From positions 1 through 64,000 of the forward strand of contig NZ_JAEC01000012.1 of the NCBI RefSeq assembly GCF_000518705.1: 64,000 nucleotides of DNA, in the 5' to 3' direction. This DNA comes from Shewanella colwelliana ATCC 39565 (GTDB lineage: Bacteria; Pseudomonadota; Gammaproteobacteria; Enterobacterales; Shewanellaceae). Shown in pieces: positions 55,349-62,654 of this stretch. The notes below the pieces were generated by a model that did no database searches, was not told the origin of the DNA, and saw only the letters and a program-made list of their open reading frames with translations. The stretch's first letter is position 1; each line of letters begins with the position of its first letter. Made by a program: the position numbers and the translations under genes.

Positions 55349-56254
55349 ATGAACTTTAGCTTAGAGCAACTTCTTGCTTTTGTTACAGTATATGAGCTTA
55401 AGTCTTTTAGCAAAGCTGCTGTAAAGCTGGATAAGCACCGGACCACTATTGGTCAGGTGATCACCAATCTTGAAGACCAACTGGCGATCACTCTGTTTGA
55501 GCGTATCGGCCGAACAGTTGAGCCGACTCAGGATGCTACCTTGCTGTATCACTACGCGAAACAAGCCATCGAACAAACTCGAACCTTTGACCGTATGGCG
55601 TTAAGTTTAAGTTATGGTGGTTTGGAGTCGGTAACCATTGCCTATGCTAGTTTTATTCCTCAGCATGTGCTTACTGTTATACGTAGGGCGCTGATGCAAG
55701 ATTTTCCTTATATGAAGGTAAATCTATTGGTTCGCTCGAAAGCCGAGATCAAGAAAGGGATTCAAGATGGTTCGATTCATTTTGGCTTGGTGAATGTGTT
55801 CGAGAGCAAGGTGGTTAATAGTATTGATGCATCATTGCTACGCAGCATCCCCTTTGTGCCTTATGCCAGTGAAACTAGTGAACTCGCTGGTTTGCCATCA
55901 AGTGAAACTTATATAGCATTGAAATCCACTCGCCAGTTTGTACTTAAGTCTATGATTGATGACGATATGTCGAATCGGATCCTTTTATCATCATATTATG
56001 AAGTAGTTGATCAGCAGCAATTGATTATTAGGATGGTACAAGAGGGGTTAGGCTGGGCATTGTTGCCGCGAAATATTACCAATGTTGAATATGATTCTGG
56101 TGCTATTGTTGAGATTGAGCTGGATCAGTCAAGAGACGCCATTCAAGTTCCTGTATCATTGTGGTGTCAACATTCGAAACAGGTGATGCAAGTGAAAAAA
56201 ACTATTTATAGTTGCCTTATGGATTACCTTAAAGCGGTTGATAACCTGCACTAG
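55349..56254 (+). CDS. LysR-family transcriptional regulator
   Basis: About 301 residues. The N-terminal winged helix-turn-helix reads LLAFVTVYELKSFSKAAVKL, HRTTIGQVITNLEDQL and ITLFERIGRTVEPTQ; an effector-binding domain follows from about 90. It is the only recognisable DNA-binding regulator in the 23.6-kb element and is divergent from the efflux operon in the AaeR-like arrangement. The recurrent palindrome in the element has the T-N11-A core of LysR boxes, so this protein is the best candidate reader (inference). The ATG has GGGGGGAG upstream; a longer start at 55304 is not supported. Confidence 0.9.
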   Translation: MNFSLEQLLAFVTVYELKSFSKAAVKLDKHRTTIGQVITNLEDQLAITLFERIGRTVEPTQDATLLYHYAKQAIEQTRTFDRMALSLSYGGLESVTIAYASFIPQHVLTVIRRALMQDFPYMKVNLLVRSKAEIKKGIQDGSIHFGLVNVFESKVVNSIDASLLRSIPFVPYASETSELAGLPSSETYIALKSTRQFVLKSMIDDDMSNRILLSSYYEVVDQQQLIIRMVQEGLGWALLPRNITNVEYDSGAIVEIELDQSRDAIQVPVSLWCQHSKQVMQVKKTIYSCLMDYLKAVDNLH

Positions 56255-56450
56255 CTAACATGAATTGTAAGAGTCGCGATTCAATCTGGCACATCATCTT
56301 AATTTAGTAAAGTTGATTATAATCGCACCAAAAGGCACAGTGCACTTGGCGGTGTCAGTTCAGAAAACTATGAACGGAAAAATGCTGCTTAGTGGAATGT
56401 CCTGTTTTACCGGAGCGGATCACTGTGGATCAGGCCACTTATGGAGTCCC
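56255..56450. other. Unassigned sequence between LysR gene and IS5 fragment
   Basis: About 196 bp that belong neither to LysR nor to the IS. The part GTGTCAGTTCAGAAAACTATG to TGTTTTACCGGAGCGG looks like debris of another insertion sequence, but I cannot name it. Confidence 0.35.
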
Positions 56451-56995
56451 CCCGATGTGCGCTTTCATGCAGAAGTACCATTGGTTACCTTTCTTAGTCT
56501 GGTGCATATCTTCGTCGCGGCTGCTGCCTTTGTTTTTGGTGGAACTGGGTGCTTGAATTATTGTGGCATCCACCAGGGTGCCCTGGGTCATCAGAACGCC
56601 ACACTCTGCCAGCCAGCGATTAACTGTACTGAAGATCTTGCGAGCCAATTTATGTTGTTTCAGCAAGTGCCTGAAATTCATGATTGTGGTACGTTCAGAA
56701 ATGGCTTTGCTCATTGACAGCCGGGCAAATTGGCGCATGGAGGCGATTTCGTAAAGGGCATCTTCCATGGCCTCATCGCTCAGGTTGTACCATTGCTGCA
56801 TGCAGTGAATGCAGTAATGGTTTCCAGCGGATAGGGCCTGCGACCGTTACTGGCCTTGGGATATACAGGCTCGATACCGCCAAGTAATTTGTCCCAGGGA
56901 AGCAAGTCATCCATTCTGCCCAGGAAGACTTCTTTGCGAGTCTGGCGGCGTTTACTGGAAAACTCACTGTCGGCAAAAGTCAGTTGCTGGCTCAT
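56451..56995 (-). pseudogene. IS5-type transposase, frameshifted and truncated
   Basis: The start ATG at 56995 opens [12 protein letters not shown]. After RRPYPLETI one base is missing near 56795, so the reading continues in another frame as [17 protein letters not shown], and it breaks off after KAHIG. Only the N-terminal half remains, without the later DDE residues, so it is inactive. Confidence 0.85.
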
Positions 56996-57054
56996 CTGGG
57001 TACGTTCAGGTCACGACATGAGAATCTCACATCTGGAACTTATTCGTACCTTCC
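56451..57054 (-). mobile_element. IS5-family insertion sequence fragment, one end lost
   Basis: On the minus strand the element begins with a terminal repeat GGAAGGTACGAATAAGTTCC (57054-57035), close to the IS5 end, preceded by CTAA, the IS5-type target. The transposase is recognisable from [18 protein letters not shown] through [12 protein letters not shown], then [18 protein letters not shown] to [10 protein letters not shown]. It stops at MKAHIG near 56451, where homology and the second inverted repeat are missing. Confidence 0.85.
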
Positions 57055-58742
57055 TTAGGACATTTTAGACTGTCATCATTTTTTTGTTTCATGTCTTCAT
57101 GGATTTTATTAATCAAGGTTGTGGAGTCTTGCTCTGAAAACCCAAAATTAACTAATAGCTCTTTACCTCTTTGCAAGGTACTTTCTATATAAACGGAACC
57201 AGCATATTTAATCCCATTTTGTTTTAAAAATAATTCATCTTCCCTTGTATTTGTTCTTGCATAAATATCTAAGTGTTCATATTGGGTTAACTTTAACGCA
57301 ATCTCTTTGAGTAATGACGAATTGGTAACCGAAATAAATGCCGCTTTGGCCTCGGTTAAACGAGCTTTATCTTGAATGCCACGATTAAGAATATCCCCAT
57401 AATGCGCATTTAATCCCAATGACTTGCCTCTTTTCACACATTCATAGTCATTGTCAAAAGCGGTGTAACTAATACCTGCGTGTTCGGCTAATAAAGCAAT
57501 TAAGCGTCCAACCTCATCTAGACCAATAATAATGAGCTCATTATCTAATATAGGGGTACTGTTAGCGTCGGTTATTGTGCTAGATAAATACCGTTTGACA
57601 AGCTTGTTACCAAGGCTATTCATTAAAGGAGTGATGATCATACTGATACTGATAATAATAAAACCTACTGCTGCACTATGGGTATCTAACGCCCCTGAGG
57701 TAGTCGCAATGCCCAGTAACACAAAAGAAAATTCCCCGACTTGATTTAATGCAAAGCCGGTTTTAATTCCGATAGGCAAACCTTTGCCATCGATCATAGC
57801 CAGTACAATGAACACAATGGTTTTAACTATTACTACCGCAGATAGCCATAGCAATATATAGCCTAAATCATCAACAATGATGTTCGGTTGTATCGACATA
57901 CCAACCGCTAGAAAAAACAGGCTCATTAATACTTTTTTAAATGGCGACACAACTTCTTCTAGCATTAACTTAAAATCAGATGTGGATAACAGCATACCCA
58001 ACACGAATGCCCCTAATGTTTCAGACATGCCAGCAGTGGTTGAAAGCCACACTGTTATAAAAATTGTCATATATAGGCATAACGAGAAACCTTCTTTGTT
58101 GTCGTTAAATACACAAATTTTTAAGCAAAAAGGCAATATATAACGAGCAATGATAAAAATAGTAACCAGTAAGCCGATTGCCATCAGAGCACTATAAAGC
58201 AATGAGTGGTCATGAGTATTTTGTTGATGAGCTAGCATCGGGATTAATGCCATTATCGGCACAATACTCATATCCTGGGCCATCAAATTGGAGAAGATGT
58301 TTTTACCATGAGGGCTGTTTAGCTGCCTCTTTTCTTCAAGAAGTGTCATCACCACAGCTGTAGAGGATTGTGAGAATATCGCACCAATAACAAAACCAAC
58401 TTCCCATGTTAAGCCGACTAAAGTACCCAGAAATGAAAATATGACCGATGTGATTAATACTTGCCCAATACCCTGGATAGCAATAGATTTTTTCATATTC
58501 CAAAGTTGCTTGGGTTTCATCTCTAAGCCAAGGGTAAATAGAAATAGCACCACACCAAAGTCTGCAATACTCTGAATTGCTTCAATGTTTGTTGCAGCAA
58601 TAGGACCCGGAGTATTGGGGCCTAATAAGATGCCGGCAACGATAAAACCCACGATGGTTCCCATTCCTATACGGGAGAAAAAGATAATACTTAGAGTGAT
58701 AATTGACAGAGCGGTTATTGCAGGAAGTAAATAAGTATCCAT
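57027..58742 (-). CDS. CPA2-family cation:proton antiporter with IS-derived C terminus
   Basis: 571 residues: about twelve transmembrane helices with the CPA2 motifs GVVLFLFTLGLEMKPKQLW, IGAIFSQSSTAVVMTLLEE and GFALNQVGEFSFVLLG, then a TrkA-N-type (RCK) domain with LIIIGLDEVGRLIALLAEHAG and a bound-nucleotide Asp in AFDNDYE. It resembles KefB/KefC/YbaL-type K+ or Na+/H+ exchangers. The last eight codons (EGTNKFQM) and the stop lie inside the IS5 terminal repeat, so the natural C terminus is replaced. Most of the RCK domain is kept and function may survive. Operator site 4 lies 116 bp upstream. Confidence 0.88.
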   Translation of the reverse strand: MDTYLLPAITALSIITLSIIFFSRIGMGTIVGFIVAGILLGPNTPGPIAATNIEAIQSIADFGVVLFLFTLGLEMKPKQLWNMKKSIAIQGIGQVLITSVIFSFLGTLVGLTWEVGFVIGAIFSQSSTAVVMTLLEEKRQLNSPHGKNIFSNLMAQDMSIVPIMALIPMLAHQQNTHDHSLLYSALMAIGLLVTIFIIARYILPFCLKICVFNDNKEGFSLCLYMTIFITVWLSTTAGMSETLGAFVLGMLLSTSDFKLMLEEVVSPFKKVLMSLFFLAVGMSIQPNIIVDDLGYILLWLSAVVIVKTIVFIVLAMIDGKGLPIGIKTGFALNQVGEFSFVLLGIATTSGALDTHSAAVGFIIISISMIITPLMNSLGNKLVKRYLSSTITDANSTPILDNELIIIGLDEVGRLIALLAEHAGISYTAFDNDYECVKRGKSLGLNAHYGDILNRGIQDKARLTEAKAAFISVTNSSLLKEIALKLTQYEHLDIYARTNTREDELFLKQNGIKYAGSVYIESTLQRGKELLVNFGFSEQDSTTLINKIHEDMKQKNDDSLKCPKEGTNKFQM

Positions 58743-58857
58743 TTATATCTCATTAGATGTGATGCGTCGATATTTTTAAATCAGGGACATGTAAGTACAT
58801 TGCTCAAATGGTTTGCCGAATCATTGTAGGAGAACAGCATGACTGTTCTAACTCGCA

Positions 58858-58880
58858 TTTGATGGATTGAATCAGTCAAA
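58858..58880. promoter_or_regulatory. Operator upstream of the CPA2 gene (site 4)
   Basis: TTTGATGG, spacer ATTGAAT, CAGTCAAA: perfect left arm, two changes in the right arm. Confidence 0.6.
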
Positions 58881-59047
58881 TAATAACGTAGAACAGTATG
58901 AAAAACATGCCAGGGAAGGTTCGGATAGTTCCCGAATGTGAGTTTCGGATGCCTTGATCTGAACCATGGATGAGATAAGCCAATGGGCCAGAAAATGGTT
59001 AAAGACGATTTAGTTAACAATGCCACTTAAGGCAACATCTCGCGGCT

Positions 59048-59070
59048 TATGAAGGATTTGATCCATCATA
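59048..59070. promoter_or_regulatory. Operator upstream of the second AspT-like gene (site 5)
   Basis: TATGAAGG, spacer ATTTGAT, CCATCATA: arms match each other at seven of eight positions and keep the 7-nt spacer. Confidence 0.6.
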
Positions 59071-59172
59071 GGTGATTATCTTTGCTTAATCTTTGCGCAT
59101 AAACTCTATCAATTATCGAGGGGCAATCCCTTTACACATTATAGAACTTATTGATTTAGAAGTGATCAGTCA

Positions 59173-60810
59173 ATGGAAGCATTACAAGACATTGTGAGTA
59201 TATCCACCTATTTCGCCATTTTGATTACCTTGGTAATGGGTTTTCTGGTGGGTAAGCTCAGGCTGGGTCGGTTTCGTCTGGGCAGCATAGTCGGCACTTT
59301 GCTGGTGGGCATGCTAATAGGTCTGCTGGGGGGCGAGGTTACGCCATCTATCAGATGGGTCTTCTTCGGGATCTTCATGTATCTGGTGGGGTACCAGGGG
59401 GGATACCGTCTCATCAACACGCTCAAGCTGCGCCGAAGATCGATATTGGTGGCTAGTATGTCGATGAGCCTGATCGCCATACTGACCCTGGCCTTTGCCA
59501 GTTGGCTGTTTGACCTGAATCTATTCATGGCCATTGGCATGACGGCTGGAAGTTTTGTCCACCCGGAAATTCTCAGTGAGGCCAGCGAAGTGATAGGTCA
59601 ACTGCCGGGATTGACGGAAACGGCTAAGCAGCTTGCCCAGCACCAGGTGCATTTAGGCTATATGACCACCGTCATATTTGGCGTGCTGGTACCTGTGTTG
59701 ATGATCACTTGGCTGCTGCCTGCTGTCACGACACGTTTATTGGGGGATACGACGACACATCATGTTGTGGATACCTACAGTAATATCGTCAGACGTGTCT
59801 TTCAGGTTAATGCCGACAGTACCGTCGTGGGTAAGACTCTGGCGCAGCTCAATGAGCCCTCTATCGATACTCTCTTTGCGCTGTCGCGGGCCACCAGCGG
59901 TGCTAAGCCGGCCGAGGATGCGCCCATTGTTGCGGGCGATGTGCTTACGATTACCGGTTGCCACAATGCCTTGTTTTACTTCGATGACAACCTCTTGGGC
60001 ACTGAACTGCCCAGCGATCTTGAACCTGATCGAAGCGAAGAGAACCATTTGATTTTGATTCATGGACAGCTTGTCGGCCAGTCGCTGCATCAAATTAAAA
60101 CGGCGATCAACCAAGGTGGCCTGAGAGCCGTATGTATCACGGCCATGTTCAGGGACGATCAGGCCCTGGAGATCACCCCAGAGCTAGTGGTAAACCGCGA
60201 TGATATCTTGCAGATCACTGGGTGCTCCGACGACATACAGGCCATAAAACAAGATGTTGGCCAGGCTCTCCCACATCAAGGGGGGAACCAAGCGCTCTTC
60301 GGGCTTGGCCTGGTGGTGGCCTATCTCATTAGCCTCTGGCATCTCGATATCGGCGGCCTGTATCTCTATTTCAGCATGGGGCTGAGCAGCCTTGTCTCGG
60401 GTATCGCTGTGGGCTGGGCCTGTCACAGGGTTAATCCATTGGAGCTATTACCTGCAAATACTAGCAGTTACTTGCGTAATTTATCGCTACTGGCGTTTAC
60501 CGCAGTGACAGGTATCTATTTTGGGCCGCACATGATCGATGCCATACAGGCCAATGGGGTCAAAGCCTCCCTGATAGGTTTCTGCGTGGTGTTGATCTCC
60601 CAGTTGCTCTCATTTCTGCTGGCATTTCGGATTTTCAAAGTGAGACAGCCAGCCGAATTAATGGGATGGAAAGGTGGACGCCAGCCTATGGGACATGAGA
60701 TGTCGGCTGGGTATCGACAGCGCGATACTTTTTACGCGCTCACGATTTCCTACCTCACATCAAGTGTGTTGATGATGATTGTCGTCTCGGCAGCGTTGCG
60801 CTTGCTGTGA
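59173..60810 (+). CDS. Divergent AspT-like (AAEx family) exchanger
   Basis: 545 residues with the same plan as AspT: N-terminal membrane block (FLVGKLRLGRFRLGSIVGTLLVGMLIG, FMYLVGYQGGYRL), two cytosolic TrkA-C-like domains (GDVLTITGCHNALFYF, DDILQITGCSDDIQAIK) and a C-terminal membrane block. The AAEx core motifs are altered: the first-half GGLTQSAIIGTAGD is GMTAGSFVHPEILSE, and the second-half GGRSANPAF is GGRQPMGHEM. Substrate preference has therefore probably changed from aspartate/alanine. It is not next to a decarboxylase gene. It is followed 65 bp later by a BamA-like barrel gene. Confidence 0.86.
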   Translation: MEALQDIVSISTYFAILITLVMGFLVGKLRLGRFRLGSIVGTLLVGMLIGLLGGEVTPSIRWVFFGIFMYLVGYQGGYRLINTLKLRRRSILVASMSMSLIAILTLAFASWLFDLNLFMAIGMTAGSFVHPEILSEASEVIGQLPGLTETAKQLAQHQVHLGYMTTVIFGVLVPVLMITWLLPAVTTRLLGDTTTHHVVDTYSNIVRRVFQVNADSTVVGKTLAQLNEPSIDTLFALSRATSGAKPAEDAPIVAGDVLTITGCHNALFYFDDNLLGTELPSDLEPDRSEENHLILIHGQLVGQSLHQIKTAINQGGLRAVCITAMFRDDQALEITPELVVNRDDILQITGCSDDIQAIKQDVGQALPHQGGNQALFGLGLVVAYLISLWHLDIGGLYLYFSMGLSSLVSGIAVGWACHRVNPLELLPANTSSYLRNLSLLAFTAVTGIYFGPHMIDAIQANGVKASLIGFCVVLISQLLSFLLAFRIFKVRQPAELMGWKGGRQPMGHEMSAGYRQRDTFYALTISYLTSSVLMMIVVSAALRLL

Positions 60811-60875
60811 ACTTAGCACCACATTCATGTGGCGAAGAACAGAATTCTTTTCAAACAATTTAATGAGTTACAACT

Positions 60876-62045
60876 ATGATTAAAAAAAAGCTTTTCTGTG
60901 CCTTGCTTATGGCATCGTCACAGGTCGCTGCCGATAGCAGCTATTTTTTTGATGAGAAAGATGGTCAATTTGATTTGGGGTATCACCTTGCTGAAAATGC
61001 CTATGGTTTTTTGCCTGTGCCAGTATTGATCACCGAGCCCGCAGTTGGAGCTGGAGGCGGGGTCGTGGGACTCTTTTTGCACGAGACTGATGAGGAGAAA
61101 GAGCTAAGAAGGCAAAAGGCGCTTGAGTCTATTGATGGCGGTGCCCAGCTTATGCCAGCGGCCATGACCTTGGTCGGTGGTGGAGGCACGGCAAATGGCA
61201 CATGGTTTGCCTTCGCAGGGCATCGTCACTCTTGGTTAAAGGACAGCATTCGCTATACCGCTGTTGGCGGTGCGGCCAATGGTAACCTCGACATATACAC
61301 CCGTTTAGGAGGGCTATTGCCTCCAGAGCATCCGCTTCAATTTGATACCTCAACAGAGGCACTGTTTGCCATGCAAAAAGTGCAGTTTAGGGTCACGGAT
61401 ACGCCATTATTACTAGGGATTAAGCAGTTGTGGGCCGAGTCGAGTATTTCATCTTCTAATCCTTTGGTTGATTGGATATTACAAAATACCCTAGGGGATA
61501 AAACCACAACGTCGGGTTTAGGCTTTATTGCCGAGTACGACACCCGCGATAATATGTTCTTCCCCAAGAAGGGCTACACAGTATCGGCCGAGTACATGGT
61601 ATACGATGAAGCCATTGGTTCAGATAACAATTATCAGACCTTAGGTGCCAGTGGCGAAGTGTATATTCCACTTACTAAGCACTGGACGTTTGCGTTTGCT
61701 GGGAGCTATGATCAACTCTATGCTGGTGACAGTCACTTATCACCTACCACTAAGCCTTATGTTGATCTACGTGGCGTGTCGGCGTATAGATATCAAGGCG
61801 ATCAAGTCGCAACAGTGCAATCGCAGCTGATGTACCATATTGATCATCGTTGGACGGTATCTGCTTTTTATGGCTATGGCGTGACGACGAGTGATGCCAT
61901 CGAAGAGAGTGATGATTCTGTTAATGCATATGGGGTCGGCTTTCGCTATCAACTTGCCCGACGTTACGGCATTCATATGGGGGTAGATTTAGCCACCAGT
62001 GGTGAGGAAAATGCGATTTACTTTAAGTTAGGAGCGGGATTTTAA
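60876..62045 (+). CDS. BamA/TamA-like outer-membrane barrel protein
   Basis: 389 residues with a signal peptide (LFCALLMASSQVAA-DS). Typical surface-antigen features follow: VLITEPAVGAGGGVVGLFLHE near the N terminus, AEYDTRDNMFFPKKGYTVSAEY and DLRGVSAYRYQGDQV, the last matching the RGx-type loop-6 motif, and a terminal Phe (KLGAGF). No POTRA domains are present. The substrate is unknown. It lies behind the AspT-like gene with no terminator seen between, so probably one operon. Confidence 0.78.
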   Translation: MIKKKLFCALLMASSQVAADSSYFFDEKDGQFDLGYHLAENAYGFLPVPVLITEPAVGAGGGVVGLFLHETDEEKELRRQKALESIDGGAQLMPAAMTLVGGGGTANGTWFAFAGHRHSWLKDSIRYTAVGGAANGNLDIYTRLGGLLPPEHPLQFDTSTEALFAMQKVQFRVTDTPLLLGIKQLWAESSISSSNPLVDWILQNTLGDKTTTSGLGFIAEYDTRDNMFFPKKGYTVSAEYMVYDEAIGSDNNYQTLGASGEVYIPLTKHWTFAFAGSYDQLYAGDSHLSPTTKPYVDLRGVSAYRYQGDQVATVQSQLMYHIDHRWTVSAFYGYGVTTSDAIEESDDSVNAYGVGFRYQLARRYGIHMGVDLATSGEENAIYFKLGAGF

Positions 62046-62445
62046 TGTGTACTACATATACCCATAAGTGGATTTGGAAAGTCACTACAGGAATCCCCCG
62101 AAAAACCATGCTTAGATGAAATCTTTCCATAAGACTTGGGGTTGTCTACCATACGTTAGCTAAGCTCGATGATAAATTGTGAAAAAAATTAGCAGATAAG
62201 TTCACAAAATCACAGGCTCTTTCCGGTCCTAGAGTGGGTTAGTAATAGATACTGTTTTTGTTGTAGTAAAAGGTCGAGCAAAAATTCTAGTTACTAAGAT
62301 ACTTACGCAATACGTCAGCTTATGGTTATATTTTATGTCAGAGTATGGTTACGCATTTGGGTTAACGTATTGAAAAAATGATGTTTATGTCAACTGATGC
62401 TTGAAGCGACACTTTGTTGCGCGCGATATTAGCGCGTTAAATTGT
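62046..62445. other. Right end of the element and downstream spacer
   Basis: No gene. The stretch to 62411 is the subterminal region of the mobile element. From 62412 to 62445 is backbone containing CGCGC/GCGCG (62420-62436), a hairpin that may once have ended tRNA-Leu transcription. Confidence 0.5.
62313..62411 (-). repeat. Right end: tip plus three transposase-type binding repeats
   Basis: Read inward on the minus strand: tip TGTCGCTTC, then AAGCATCAGTTGACA (62402-62388), AACCATACTCTGACA (62350-62336) and AACCATAAGCTGACG (62327-62313). The first repeat starts nine bases from the tip, exactly as at the left end. Confidence 0.8.
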
Positions 62446-62532
62446 TGGTACAGATGGGGAGACTTGAACTCCCACGCCCTTGCGGGCACTAGCACCTGAA
62501 GCTAGCGTGTCTACCAATTCCACCACATCTGC
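62446..62532 (-). tRNA. tRNA-Leu (anticodon CAG)
   Basis: The minus strand gives a complete class-II tRNA of 87 nt with encoded CCA: acceptor GCAGATG/CATCTGT, D-arm with GGTGGAATTGGTAGAC, anticodon stem-loop CTAGC-TTCAGGT-GCTAG, long variable arm TGCCCGCAAGGGCG and T-arm GGGAGTTCAAGTCTCCC. It closely resembles E. coli tRNA-Leu(CAG). The element's right end is 34 bp beyond its 3' end. Confidence 0.95.
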
Positions 62533-62654
62533 AAGGCATGATTTTCGATTAAACTTTGAGACGTTCAATCACCTAGTCTTTTGATATTACTGCTGTACTT
62601 TACACACTGTCAATCGCTGTAAGCGGGTAATTCACTAGGGTGTGATTCAGTCCA

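Larger units (their letters stand above)
58743..59172. other. Divergent regulatory region between CPA2 and second AspT
   Basis: 430 bp without a gene. It carries two operator-like palindromes, one near each divergent gene (sites 4 and 5), 116 and 103 bp from the respective start codons. Confidence 0.55.
38790..62411. mobile_element. Tn7-like element without transposition genes (23.6 kb)
   Basis: The left end begins TGTCGCTGAAAGCAT at 38790. The right end, read inward on the minus strand from 62411, begins TGTCGCTTCAAGCAT. The first 27 bases match at 22 positions, including TTGACATAA at the inner edge. Both ends carry further inward-oriented copies of a 15-bp repeat (consensus A-A-S-C-A-T-A-N-N-N-T-G-A-C-A), as TnsB binding sites do in Tn7-like elements: an 8-base tip, then ~21-bp-spaced sites. 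The insert separates cobO from a tRNA-Leu gene, 34 bp beyond its 3' end. No tnsA/B/C/D, tniQ or cas gene lies inside. The 5-bp flanks (TATCT, CTTTG) do not match, so the target duplication is lost or the ends have different histories. Confidence 0.75.

Noticed and set aside
38941..62312. TnsA/B/C/D, TniQ or Cas proteins in the element
   Set aside because: All sizeable reading frames were assigned to other families; none carries an rve-type DDE integrase, a TnsC AAA+ ATPase or Cas motifs.
62313..62411. Promoter series based on repeated TTGACA-like words
   Set aside because: The words come from the transposase-type repeats, and no paired -10 elements at proper spacing lead to a gene.
38785..62416. 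Five-base target duplication of the Tn7-like element
   Set aside because: The flanks are TATCT and CTTTG, which do not match; I do not claim a duplication.
62412..62532. Classical tRNA-integrated island of a tyrosine integrase
   Set aside because: There is no integrase gene and no duplicated tRNA 3' end at the left junction; the inverted repeats indicate a transposon instead.
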